From: Anaerotignum faecicola
GTDB lineage: Bacteria > Bacillota > Clostridia > Lachnospirales > Anaerotignaceae
Direction of reading: 5' to 3'
DNA: 64,000 nt
NCBI RefSeq assembly: GCF_003865035.1
Contig: NZ_BHVZ01000001.1
Span: forward strand, 1,054,001-1,118,000
Part shown: piece after piece, positions 9,594-17,597 of the stretch
Numbering within the stretch: position 1 is the first letter of the stretch
Layout of the letters: every line of letters begins with the position of its first letter
The notes under the pieces: generated by a model
Databases searched by the model: none
What the model was told of the DNA's origin: nothing
Seen by the model: the letters and a program-made list of their open reading frames with translations, nothing else
Made by a program: the position numbers and the translations under genes

Positions 9594-10700
9594 TTACATC
9601 CGTAGCGGCAAAATCAGATATTTAAAGGAATCCCCTTCCTCCGGCAAAATCGTGCAGGGGCTGAGGGATGCCATGAAAATCATTTTTACGGTTTCCTCCT
9701 CGATGGAGCGCAGTGCTTCAATCAGATATCTGGGGTTAAAGGCGATTGCCAGATCGTCTCCTTCGACCTCTGCGGTTACGTTTTCATGCGCGGTCCCCAT
9801 ATCACTTCTTGCGGTGATATCCATGCCATTTGCGCGAATCATCAGACGGACAGGCGTTTTGCGGTTATCTCTGGAAACCAGAGAGGCACGTTCCAATGCC
9901 TGAATCAGCTCGCTTTTGTTGATAACCACCTTTGTTTTATAGTCCTCGGAGAAGGACTGTGCATAACGGATGAAATCCCCCTCAATCAGGCGGGAAACCA
10001 TAACAGCCGTCCCTAAATCGAAAAGGATGTGCTTTTCTGTCAGATAGATGGAAAGAGTATCATCATCCTCCTGAGAGAGGATTTTGTTCAGCTCGGCTAA
10101 GGTCTTGCCGGGTACAATAACATCTGTATCTCCGCTGCCGGTCAAAAGGCTGTTTTTGCGGAAGGAAATACGATAACCGTCCACAGAAACCACATGAACG
10201 GAATTGCTCCGCAGCTCAAACAATTCCCCGGTCAGTACAGGCTTGGAGCCATCCTGCGCAATAGAGAAAATCGTCTGCCGAATCATGTCGCGCAGCTTTG
10301 CCTGCTCCATAGAATACAGCCTTTCCTGTTCCACCTCCGGCAGGGTCGGGAAATCCTCGCCGCTCTGCCCCATAATTTTAAACTCAGAGGAACCGCTGAC
10401 AATGGTTACGGCGTAGTCTTCATCTGTGGCTCAATCGTCACGCGATTCCCCGTTTAAACGGCGGACAATTTCGTTGAAGATACGCGCTTCAATGGCAACC
10501 TCACCGGCTTCCTGAATTTCTGCTTCGATTGGTGCGGTACGGATGCCGATTTCCAGATCGTTGCCTGTCATGATAAAGCCTCTTTCGTTGGCGGTTAATA
10601 AAATACATTCCAGAATGGGTAATGTTGTGCGGTTGGAGACCGCTTTATTTACAATATTGATATACTGTAACAGTAAATCCTTGCTGCATGTTAATTTCAT
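9594..10700 (-). pseudogene. dnaN: DNA polymerase III sliding clamp, frame interrupted by an in-frame TGA
   Basis: The locus has full DnaN length (369 codons) and both parts show clear DnaN sequence: MKLTCSKDLLLQYINIVNKA at the start and YLILPLRM at the end. The frame is broken by TGA at 10431-10433 (codon 90), in ...LNGESRDD-stop-ATDEDYAVTI. Around the stop the minus strand reads GAATCGCGTGACGATTGAGCC. Skipping one C and later two bases gives ES-VTIE-TDEDY, a peptide typical of DnaN. Two compensating small indels, real or from sequencing, would therefore explain the stop. The ATG at 10700 has AAAGGAG 12 bp upstream; the TTG 12 bp earlier touches that site and was rejected. Because dnaN is essential, an assembly error is the simplest explanation. 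Confidence 0.85.
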
Positions 10701-10784
10701 AGTTGTGTACAACTCCTTTGTTCACATGTGTAAGTAAGATATAAAAGATTTGATCCGTAGTCGTAGTAGTAGGGGCTGTGAAGT

Positions 10785-10954
10785 TGTGGAAAACTCCGCT
10801 TTAGCCCGAAACGACAGGGAAAACCATATTTGGAAAACCCTGTGGACAACTTAAAACAACAGCTTCGGTTATCCACGTTTTCCACAATGCGTTGATTTTT
10901 CGTTTATTTATCCACAGGTTATCCATAGTCGGCTAACAGTATGATTGTGGATGA
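10785..10954. other. DnaA-box cluster in the dnaN-dnaA spacer (part of oriC)
   Basis: DnaA-box-like 9-mers: TGTGGAAAA (10785), TGTGGACAA (10841), TTATCCACG (10869), TTATCCACA (10908), TTATCCATA (10919) and TGTGGATGA (10946). The first is only a weak match. With the cluster on the other side of dnaA this gives the bipartite origin known in Firmicutes. Confidence 0.75.
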
Positions 10955-10965
10955 ATTTCTTTTCG

Positions 10966-11038
10966 GGGAAACTTTTTTCACTTGTGAAAAGTTTCCCTAT
11001 GGTACGTTCCGTACCTACCCTTCAAAAACACGCTTGGA
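10966..11038. repeat. Hairpin pair beside Family I copies B
   Basis: GGGAAACTTTT/AAAAGTTTCCC (10968-10997) is followed by GGTACG/CGTACC (11000-11014). The same type of pair ends copy A at gyrB, which suggests a reusable module. No gene is present between 10955 and 11346. Confidence 0.55.
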
Positions 11039-11040
11039 AG

Positions 11041-11118
11041 GCGCTTTTTATGGGGCGTTGCCCCAAACCCCACCAAGGGAATGATTCCCTTGGAACCCCA
11101 TTTGCCTACGGCGTTTTA
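11041..11118 (-). repeat. Family I hairpin repeat, copy B1
   Basis: On the minus strand: CGCCGTAGGCAAATGGGG, hairpin 2 CCAAGGGAA/TTCCCTTGG (11073-11093), then hairpin 3 TGGGGC/GCCCCA (11051-11065). It closely matches copy A in sequence, in opposite orientation. Confidence 0.7.
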
Positions 11119-11223
11119 TTCCTATTTATCTCCCTTCACAAAACGCAGTTTTGTGAAAGTATAGGGTTCTAAGGGGGTTACCCCCTTAGCAGGGTTCTTA
11201 GGGACGGAGTCCCTGAGGAATTA
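11101..11223 (+). repeat. Family I hairpin repeat, copy B2
   Basis: TTTGCCTACGGCG leads into hairpin 1 CACAAAAC/GTTTTGTG (11137-11155), hairpin 2 CTAAGGGGG/CCCCCTTAG (11169-11189) and hairpin 3 AGGGAC/GTCCCT (11200-11214). It lies head-to-tail with copy B3. Confidence 0.75.
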
Positions 11224-11341
11224 TTTGCCTATGGCGTTTTATTCTTATTTATTTATTCCGCAGAAACGATAGTTTCTGCAAATCGGGGTGCAGGGGAATG
11301 ATTCCCCTGCCAGGGTTCTTAGGGACAGCGTCCCTAAGGAA
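11224..11341 (+). repeat. Family I hairpin repeat, copy B3, abutting dnaA
   Basis: TTTGCCTATGGCG, hairpin 1 GCAGAAAC/GTTTCTGC (11260-11279), hairpin 2 GCAGGGGAA/TTCCCCTGC (11290-11310) and hairpin 3 AGGGAC/GTCCCT (11321-11335). Hairpin 3 ends 11 bp from the dnaA stop codon. Confidence 0.75.
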
Positions 11342-11346
11342 AGCTT

Positions 11347-12675
11347 TTACGATTCCTTGATTTCCTTCTCTAACGCATGGACGGTTTTCTGTAAGCCCTC
11401 GTCACTCTCCAGCTGCTTCTCAATCTTTGAGATGGCATAAATCACCGTTGTATGATCCCTGCCGCCAAAGCTCTCGCCAATCTTCGGCAGGGAAATATCC
11501 AATAGCTTCCGGCAAAGATACATCGATACCTGTCTTGGAAATGCGATATTCTTCGGCTTTTTACTCCCCTGAATATCCTCCACACGAATGTTATAATACT
11601 CTGCTACCACCTGCTGAATCAGCTCCGGTGTCAATGGTGTCGCGGAATTTTCACTGAAGATATCCTTTAAGCTGTTCTCCGCCAGTGCAATGGAGATATC
11701 CTGATTTGTCAGCGTTGCAAAGGCAACAATTCTGGTTAAAGCACCCTCCAGCTCTCGGATATTCGATGCGATATTCTTTGCAATATACGCCATTACATCA
11801 TCCGGCACGGTCAGGTTATCCCGCTCTGCTTTTTTCTTCAGAATCGCGATTCTTGTCTCATAATCCGGCGGCTGTACATCCGCAATCAGACCCCATTCAA
11901 AACGGCTGCGCAGTCTGTCCTCCAGTGTCTTAATCTCCTTCGGCGGACGGTCGGAGGAAATAATAATTTGTTTATTCGATTCATAAAGCGCATTAAAGGT
12001 ATGGAAAAATTCCTCCTGTGTCCCTTCCTTTTTGGAAATAAACTGAATATCGTCAATCATCAGCACGTCGATATTGCGGTATTTATTCCGAAATTCCTCG
12101 TTTTTATTGTTCTGGATGGAGTTAATCAGCTCATTCGTGAAGGTTTCGCTTGTGACATACAGCACCTTCGCCTGTGGATTACGATCCAGAATAAAATGCC
12201 CGATGGAGTGCATTAGGTGCGTTTTGCCAAGCCCGGAATTGCCGTATAAAAACAGGGGATTATACGCCTGTGCCGGAGATTCCGCAACGGCAAGGGATGC
12301 GGCATGCGCCATACGGTTGCTGTTGCCGACAACAAAGGAATCGAATACATATTTCGGGTTCAGGTTTCTTGCAAGCTCATTTTCTGCGGGCTTTTCCGCC
12401 GCGAGGTTATGGAGATTGCCTGCCTTCTGTTCCTCCTCCGTCGTAATCATGATGTCATATTCATTTTTTGTTACCATTTTAATCGCAGTGCGAATCAGCG
12501 GCAGGTGCCGTTTTTCAATGATCTCCTTGAGAAAGGATTCCTTTACCTGCAAAATAATTTTATTCCCGATAATGCCACAGGGGACAATCGGCTGAATCCA
12601 GGTTGCGAAGCTGACAGGAGAGGTTTCTTCTTCAATCATTTTGAGTGCTTCTTCCCAAATCTGTTCCAGTTCCAT
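11347..12675 (-). CDS. dnaA: Chromosomal replication initiator DnaA
   Basis: DnaA, 442 aa from the ATG at 12675 ([11 protein letters not shown]), which follows AGAGGAGG; the longer open frame has no ribosome site. Domain I is at the N-terminus. The AAA+ ATPase carries Walker [13 protein letters not shown], Walker [10 protein letters not shown] and a sensor region. The C-terminal DNA-binding domain shows the signature [20 protein letters not shown]. The length is usual for Clostridia. The gene is flanked by DnaA boxes on both sides, and AT-rich DNA lies between it and rpmH. I could not settle on a promoter in the box-rich upstream region. Confidence 0.97.
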   Translation of the reverse strand: MELEQIWEEALKMIEEETSPVSFATWIQPIVPCGIIGNKIILQVKESFLKEIIEKRHLPLIRTAIKMVTKNEYDIMITTEEEQKAGNLHNLAAEKPAENELARNLNPKYVFDSFVVGNSNRMAHAASLAVAESPAQAYNPLFLYGNSGLGKTHLMHSIGHFILDRNPQAKVLYVTSETFTNELINSIQNNKNEEFRNKYRNIDVLMIDDIQFISKKEGTQEEFFHTFNALYESNKQIIISSDRPPKEIKTLEDRLRSRFEWGLIADVQPPDYETRIAILKKKAERDNLTVPDDVMAYIAKNIASNIRELEGALTRIVAFATLTNQDISIALAENSLKDIFSENSATPLTPELIQQVVAEYYNIRVEDIQGSKKPKNIAFPRQVSMYLCRKLLDISLPKIGESFGGRDHTTVIYAISKIEKQLESDEGLQKTVHALEKEIKES

Positions 12676-13182
12676 GCAATGACCTCCTCTTTTTATTTTT
12701 TTCCTGCTGCTTATCCACAGATAGAGGGGATATCCCTGTGAAAAACGGGGAAAACCCTCTTTTTTTTCAATGTTATACACAGCTTCCTTTCTTTTCCTTC
12801 TGCACAGAATTCACAATGCTGCAAAGCCTGTCTTTTTCAGGCTTATCCTATAATTTACCGAACGGAAAGTCCACAGTTTTTTTACAAAAAAGAAAAAGTT
12901 ATCAACAAAGTTATACACAAGCTGTGGATAACATAATCTGGTTGCTGTGAATCCTGTGGAAATATACAGAAGGGCGTGATTGTCTTTAGTATAGCAAAAG
13001 TTATCCACAGGTTCAATGAAAAACTTGTCCAAAAAAATCAGAAACAGATATTGTATACAAGATATAGTAAAACTTTTTTGAAAAAATCTAAATATACCTT
13101 TTCTGTCGAAAATTTTTTATGAAATTCCTGTGGAAATGTGGACAAATCCGCAGAATACAGGGCTTTTCTGAAAAATTTTTTC
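12676..13182. other. oriC: DnaA boxes and AT-rich unwinding region between dnaA and rpmH
   Basis: Boxes: TTATCCACA at 12711 and 13001, TTATACACA at 12773 and 12911, TGTGGATAA at 12923 (reverse), TTATCAACA at 12899, and TGTGGACAA at 13137 (reverse). The 13020-13130 stretch is very AT-rich (GATATTGTATACAAGATATA and AAAAAATCTAAATATACC) and could be the unwinding element. The flanking genes diverge (dnaA minus, rpmH plus), as expected at a Firmicute origin. Confidence 0.85.
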
Positions 13183-13211
13183 TTGACGTGCCATGCTTTT
13201 TTTACTATAAT
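13183..13211 (+). promoter_or_regulatory. Sigma-A promoter for rpmH-rnpA
   Basis: TTGACG (13183-13188) and TATAAT (13206-13211) are spaced by exactly 17 bp, about 60 bp before rpmH. Confidence 0.85.
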
Positions 13212-13271
13212 AGGGGCAGTGCTCATAAAAAGGGTGAGCAGAACCCGGAAATTGAAGGAGGTGCAACAACC

Positions 13272-13406
13272 ATGAAAATGACATTCCAGCCTAAGAAAAA
13301 ACAGAGAAGCAGAGAACATGGCTTCAGAAAAAGAATGAGAACAGCAAACGGCAGAAAAGTGCTTGCTGCAAGAAGAAGAAAAGGTAGAAAAGTATTATCC
13401 GCATAA
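13272..13406 (+). CDS. rpmH: 50S ribosomal protein L34
   Basis: The 44-aa protein is [20 protein letters not shown] and onward, with the conserved [20 protein letters not shown] core of L34. GAAGGAGG precedes the ATG at 13272. It is the first gene of the plus-strand replichore and shares the rpmH-rnpA-yidD-yidC-jag order of most bacteria. Confidence 0.97.
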   Translation: MKMTFQPKKKQRSREHGFRKRMRTANGRKVLAARRRKGRKVLSA

Positions 13407-13424
13407 TTTTTTTCATGTGTATTT

Positions 13425-13454
13425 AAGGCCGCAGCGTATTTCGTGTGGCCTTTT
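13425..13454 (+). terminator. Hairpin between rpmH and rnpA
   Basis: AAGGCC and GGCCTT enclose GCAGCGTATTTCGTGT and are followed by TTG. It may act as a partial terminator that makes rpmH mRNA more abundant than rnpA mRNA. The short T-run makes this tentative. Confidence 0.5.
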
Positions 13455-13501
13455 GTTCATGATGGAGAAATTTTTCGGCGGCCGTAAAGGGGGGTTGCGT
13501 G

Positions 13502-13915
13502 ATGCAGTTTACAGAATCTTTAAAGAAGAATTTTCAGTTTCGCCATGTATATCAGAAGGGCAAATCCATCGCCAACCGCCATTTGGTATTATATATGGTA
13601 AAAAACGGAACACATGACCACAACAGGCTGGGGATTTCCGTCAGCAAAAAGGTGGGCAAGAGCGTGGTGCGCTCTCATGTGACACGCCTGATTCGGGAAA
13701 GCTACCGCAGCATGGAGGAGGAAGTGAAGTCCGGCTATGATTTTGTTGTCATTGCCCGTGTTTCCTGCGCTGCTGCGTCCTATCATGAGGTGTGCCGTTC
13801 CCTGCGGCATCTTTTCAAAAAACAACAGCTTCTGCTGAGCGCGTCTGAAAGAAAGGACCGTCAGGAAAAATCAGAAGCAGGCAGAAAGGAAGAGAAGGAA
13901 GAAGGGACACAATGA
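13502..13915 (+). CDS. rnpA: Ribonuclease P protein component
   Basis: The 137-aa protein subunit of RNase P matures tRNA 5' ends together with the RNA subunit. The family signature is [19 protein letters not shown]. The C-terminal 25 residues are a charged extension ([20 protein letters not shown]) beyond the usual length of about 115 aa. AAAGGGGGG lies 7 bp before the ATG at 13502; a GTG one codon earlier is possible. The stop overlaps the yidD start (ATGA). Confidence 0.93.
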   Translation: MQFTESLKKNFQFRHVYQKGKSIANRHLVLYMVKNGTHDHNRLGISVSKKVGKSVVRSHVTRLIRESYRSMEEEVKSGYDFVVIARVSCAAASYHEVCRSLRHLFKKQQLLLSASERKDRQEKSEAGRKEEKEEGTQ

Positions 13916-14181
13916 AGGAGAAAATCATCTCTCTTGTAAATCTGGTTTCCTTATTTTTTCAGAAGCTCTTTCTGCTGATGATTCGTTTCTATCAGGCAGC
14001 AATATCGCCGCATCTGGGAAAAAACTGTAGATTCACCCCTACCTGCTCCCAGTACGCGTATATTGCCATCACACGGTTTGGGCCGATAAAGGGCACATAT
14101 CTGGCCATTAAGAGACTGTTGAAATGCCACCCCTTCCATGCGGGCGGCTATGATCCCGTGCCTGAGAAGAAAGAAAAATAA
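13912..14181 (+). CDS. yidD: Membrane protein insertion efficiency factor YidD
   Basis: The 89-aa protein has the YidD signature [19 protein letters not shown] and [12 protein letters not shown]. The N-terminal amphipathic helix lies at the inner membrane, where YidD helps YidC/Sec insertion. It starts 4 bp inside rnpA (ATGA), indicating coupled translation, and is followed by yidC. Confidence 0.95.
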   Translation: MKEKIISLVNLVSLFFQKLFLLMIRFYQAAISPHLGKNCRFTPTCSQYAYIAITRFGPIKGTYLAIKRLLKCHPFHAGGYDPVPEKKEK

Positions 14182-14229
14182 CTGTCCTTCGGGGCGAAGA
14201 TCTCGTATTGTTTGTTGAAGGAGGAAAAA

Positions 14230-15267
14230 ATGTCCTATTTACCCTATTTGCTGGAAGCATTGCCTTCCGTAAGACAGCCCGGTAAGATTGTCGGACCATT
14301 CGCCGATCTGATGGGGAAAGTGTATAATTTGCTGTTTGAACTTTTGCACAGCAACACAAGCGCAGGCTCTTTGGGTCTGGCAATTATTATCTTTACTTTA
14401 ATCGTGAAACTGATCCTGTTTCCTCTGATGGTGAAGCAGCAGAAGTCTTCTTTTAAAATGCAGGCACTGCAGCCTGAGCTGATGAAGATCAGGAAGAAAT
14501 ATGAAGGCAAAACAGATCAGATGTCACAGCAGCGCATGGCTTTTGAAATGCAGGAATTTCAGAAGAAAAACGGCGTAAGCATGGTCAGCGGCTGTCTGCC
14601 GATGCTCATTCAGCTGCCGATTCTGTATGCACTGTTCTATCTGTTCCAGAATGCCTATGTTTATGTAGACGTTATCGGTCATAATTATACCGATATTGCA
14701 AATGCAATCGTAAATATCCCCGTTTCCTTGAGAATGGAGGTATTCCATCCCTACGCACAGGAATTTGCCAATGCCTATAAGAATGTTGCTATCATCAAGG
14801 ATGGCATTGATATGAGGCAGGTCAATGAGGTGGTTATGCTGGTTAACTATCTGAAGCCGGATGATTGGAATGTTATCCTGCAAAACCTCGGCGATGCAGG
14901 CAGCTCTCTGGTGCCGCTTCTGGCAACCAAAAGCAGCATTGAAACCTTCCTGACCATTCCTCTGGTAAGTAAGGCAGGGCTGCATTTCCCCGGTATCATC
15001 ATCCCCATTGCGGCAGGTGTCACCACATGGCTGCAGTCCAAAATCATGATGATGATGAACCCCCAGAACAGCGACCCTGGCAATCCTGCGGCAGCAATGA
15101 CCAAATCTATGCTGTATACCATGCCTATCATGATGGGTGTATTCGCAATCAATATGCCTGCCGGTCTGGGTCTGTACTGGACGATTTCCAACCTGTTCGG
15201 TATTTTGCAGCAGGTAATTTTGTCTAAGCATTATAAAAAGAAATTTGCAGAGGAGGCAGCACAGTAA
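14230..15267 (+). CDS. yidC: Membrane protein insertase YidC/OxaA
   Basis: 345 aa from the ATG at 14230 (MSYLPYLLEAL), preceded by GAAGGAGG. The 60-kDa inner-membrane-protein fold is seen: TM segment LAIIIFTLIVKLILFPLMVK, the charged QQKSSFKMQALQPELMKIRK coiled region, GCLPMLIQLPILYALFYLF, and C-terminal helices ending GLYWTISNLFGILQQVIL. It inserts membrane proteins with or without SecYEG. No lipobox is seen at the N-terminus. A periplasm-side insertion near residues 150-240 makes it longer than the roughly 260-aa Bacillus homologues. The stop overlaps jag (TAATG). Confidence 0.95.
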   Translation: MSYLPYLLEALPSVRQPGKIVGPFADLMGKVYNLLFELLHSNTSAGSLGLAIIIFTLIVKLILFPLMVKQQKSSFKMQALQPELMKIRKKYEGKTDQMSQQRMAFEMQEFQKKNGVSMVSGCLPMLIQLPILYALFYLFQNAYVYVDVIGHNYTDIANAIVNIPVSLRMEVFHPYAQEFANAYKNVAIIKDGIDMRQVNEVVMLVNYLKPDDWNVILQNLGDAGSSLVPLLATKSSIETFLTIPLVSKAGLHFPGIIIPIAAGVTTWLQSKIMMMMNPQNSDPGNPAAAMTKSMLYTMPIMMGVFAINMPAGLGLYWTISNLFGILQQVILSKHYKKKFAEEAAQ

Positions 15268-15884
15268 TGGAAGAAATTAGAAAAAGCGCAAAGACTGTGG
15301 ATGATGCCATTGCGGCTGCTTTGGCAGAGCTGGGCGCAGCTCGCGAGGAAGTAGATATCACAGTCATTGATGAAGGCTCCAAGGGATTTCTGGGAATGTT
15401 CGGCAGCAAGGATGCCGTTGTTCTGGTAAAGAAAAACTTCAATCCCGAAAAGGAAGCGGAAACCTTCTTAAAAGAAGTATTTTTGAGCATGGGGCTGATT
15501 GTAAAAATCAAAACAGAGCAGAAGGACAAGCACCTGTATATTGATCTGACAGGTGATGATATGGGCATCCTCATTGGCAAGAGAGGGCAGACATTGGATG
15601 CTTTACAGTATTTAGTAAATCTGGTTGTCAATAAGAAAAGCCCTTATTATATCAGCGTTATGCTGGATACGGAAAATTATCGTCAGAGAAGAAAGGAAAC
15701 ACTGGAAAGCCTTGCCTTCAATCTGGCGAAAAAGGTAAAGCATACAAAGAGAAATGTTGTGCTGGAGCCTATGAATCCTTATGAAAGAAGAATCATCCAT
15801 TCTGCATTGCAGAATGACAGATTCGTTACAACATATAGTGAGGGCGAAGAACCTTATAGAAATGTTGTTATCACCTTGAAATAA
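15267..15884 (+). CDS. jag: RNA-binding protein KhpB/Jag
   Basis: The protein has 205 aa in three domains: Jag-N (KSAKTVDDAIAAALAELG to GFLGMFGSKDAVV), a KH domain (DDMGILIGKRGQTLDALQYL) and an R3H domain (ESLAFNLAKKV to NPYERRIIHSALQ). KhpB binds RNA, often with KhpA, and affects cell elongation and division. It overlaps yidC by one base and ends the rpmH operon at a terminator. Confidence 0.95.
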   Translation: MEEIRKSAKTVDDAIAAALAELGAAREEVDITVIDEGSKGFLGMFGSKDAVVLVKKNFNPEKEAETFLKEVFLSMGLIVKIKTEQKDKHLYIDLTGDDMGILIGKRGQTLDALQYLVNLVVNKKSPYYISVMLDTENYRQRRKETLESLAFNLAKKVKHTKRNVVLEPMNPYERRIIHSALQNDRFVTTYSEGEEPYRNVVITLK

Positions 15885-15892
15885 GACACTCG

Positions 15893-15928
15893 AAACCCGT
15901 TGTTGGATACAGCGGGTTTTTGTTTTAA
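15893..15928 (+). terminator. Terminator after jag
   Basis: AAACCCG and CGGGTTT pair around a loop with a further TGT/ACA pairing, followed by TTTGTTTT. Confidence 0.85.
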
Positions 15929-15939
15929 AAAAGAGCGAT

Positions 15940-16191
15940 AACTGAGAACCTTTTTGTCTTCAAAAAAGGTTCTCAGACTCTCTAAAAATCAGCCTGCAAG
16001 GCGAAAAAGACTTTGAGGGCGCTGCCCTCAAACACCTGCAAACCTTTGAAAAGGTTTGATCCAAACTTTATTTGCCTGCGGCGCAAAAATATAATTATTC
16101 TCGCAGAAACGGCAGTTTCTGCAAATCGGGGTCAAGGGGAATGATTCCCCTTGCAGGAAGTTTGAAGGACAGAGTCCTTCGAGAAAGGAGG
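15940..16191 (+). repeat. Family I hairpin repeat, copy C, upstream of mnmE
   Basis: AGAACC/GGTTCT (near 15945-15972) and GAGGGC/GCCCTC (16015-16029) are followed by AAACCTTTG/AAAGGTTT and TTTGCCTGCGGCGCA. Then come hairpin 1 GCAGAAAC/GTTTCTGC (16103-16122), hairpin 2 CAAGGGGAA/TTCCCCTTG (16133-16153) and hairpin 3 GAAGGAC/GTCCTTC (16164-16180). GAGAAAGGAGG, the mnmE ribosome site, follows directly, so the element lies in the mnmE leader. Confidence 0.75.
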
Positions 16192-16196
16192 TTTCT

Positions 16197-17588
16197 ATGA
16201 AAAGAGAATATATGCTTGATGATGTGATTGCGGCAATCTCCACGCCCATCGGCACAGGCGGTATCGGTATTGTGCGCATGAGCGGGGCAGGCTGTATCGC
16301 ATTGGCGGACAGCATTTTTATCGGCAAAAAGAAGCTGACGGAAAAGGCAACCCATACCTTATCCTACGGTAAAATCACAGACGGGACAGGCGGTGAAATA
16401 ATTGACGAGGTACTGGTTTCCGTTATGAAAGCGCCCCATACCTATACCAAGGAGGATATCGTGGAAATCAACTGCCACGGCGGTTCTCTGGTGACGAGAA
16501 GGGTTCTGGAAGCGGTGCTGAAAACAGGTGCGCGTATTGCACAGCCGGGTGAATTTACCAAGCGCAGCTTTTTGAACGGGCGCATCGACCTGACGCAGGC
16601 AGAGGCTGTCATTGATTTGATTGAATCCAAAACGGAATTATCCCGTCAGGCGGCGGTCAATCAGCTGGAAGGCAGATTAAAAACAGCCGTTCGCGAAATG
16701 CGCGAGGAAATTCTGGATATGATTGCGTCTATCGAAGCGGTGATTGATTATCCGGATTATGATGTGGAGGAGGAAACCTACGGCACGATGGAGCAGGGCG
16801 CAAAAAAGCTGCTTGCGAGAATGGAAAAGCTGCTTGAAGGCGCAGACCGCGGCAAAATCATCCGCGAGGGCTTACAGACTGTCATTGTCGGCAAGCCGAA
16901 TGTCGGGAAATCCTCTTTGCTGAACTGGCTGCTGGAGGAGGATCGTGCGATTGTGACCGATATCCCCGGCACAACGCGGGATACCGTTGAGGAATACCTC
17001 AATATTGACGGGATTCCCATTAAAATCGTCGATACCGCAGGGATTCGAGAAACGGGCGATGTGGTGGAAAAAATGGGCGTGGAAAAATCCAAAGCCTACG
17101 CCGAAACTGCCGATTTGGTCATTATGATGCTGGATGGCTCCCGTCCTCTGGAGGAGGAGGATAAGGAAATTCTTTCCTTCATCCGCGGAAAAAAGACGAT
17201 TGTGCTGCTGAATAAGGTGGATTTAGCACAAAAGCTTTCTCTGGAGGAGCTTGCGGAATATGTGCCGCAGGAGCAGATTTTATTTATCTCCGTGAAGGAA
17301 AACGATGGCTTTGATGCGCTTCTGGATGCCTTGAAAAATATGTTCTTAGACGGGCATACCGCAACGGCGGAGGATGCCATGCTCGGCAACACCAGACATA
17401 AGGATGCGCTGTATCGTGCAAAGGAAGCCATGGAGCATTGCATGGAAACCATCACCATGCGTATGCCGGAGGATTTTATCTCTATGGATTTGCAGGATGC
17501 TAACCGTGCGTTGGGCGAAATCACAGGGGATACCAGTGACGAAGAAATTATAGACAGAATCTTTACCAAGTTCTGTTTAGGTAAGTAA
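16197..17588 (+). CDS. mnmE: tRNA modification GTPase MnmE
   Basis: MnmE (463 aa) works with MnmG to modify U34 of certain tRNAs (cmnm5U). The N-terminal folate-binding domain begins DVIAAISTPIGTGGIGIVRM. The G domain has GKPNVGKSSLLNWL, DIPGTTRD and NKVD. The C-terminal FCLGK carries the conserved Cys. The length is normal and an AAAGGAGG site lies 5 bp before the ATG. A MATE pump gene separates it from mnmG. Confidence 0.96.
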   Translation: MKREYMLDDVIAAISTPIGTGGIGIVRMSGAGCIALADSIFIGKKKLTEKATHTLSYGKITDGTGGEIIDEVLVSVMKAPHTYTKEDIVEINCHGGSLVTRRVLEAVLKTGARIAQPGEFTKRSFLNGRIDLTQAEAVIDLIESKTELSRQAAVNQLEGRLKTAVREMREEILDMIASIEAVIDYPDYDVEEETYGTMEQGAKKLLARMEKLLEGADRGKIIREGLQTVIVGKPNVGKSSLLNWLLEEDRAIVTDIPGTTRDTVEEYLNIDGIPIKIVDTAGIRETGDVVEKMGVEKSKAYAETADLVIMMLDGSRPLEEEDKEILSFIRGKKTIVLLNKVDLAQKLSLEELAEYVPQEQILFISVKENDGFDALLDALKNMFLDGHTATAEDAMLGNTRHKDALYRAKEAMEHCMETITMRMPEDFISMDLQDANRALGEITGDTSDEEIIDRIFTKFCLGK

Positions 17589-17597
17589 GGTGAAAAC

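Noticed and set aside
10431..10433. Stop-codon readthrough or selenocysteine at the dnaN TGA
   Set aside because: No SECIS-like hairpin was seen right after the TGA, and frame-restoring indels give the expected peptide, so error or mutation is simpler.
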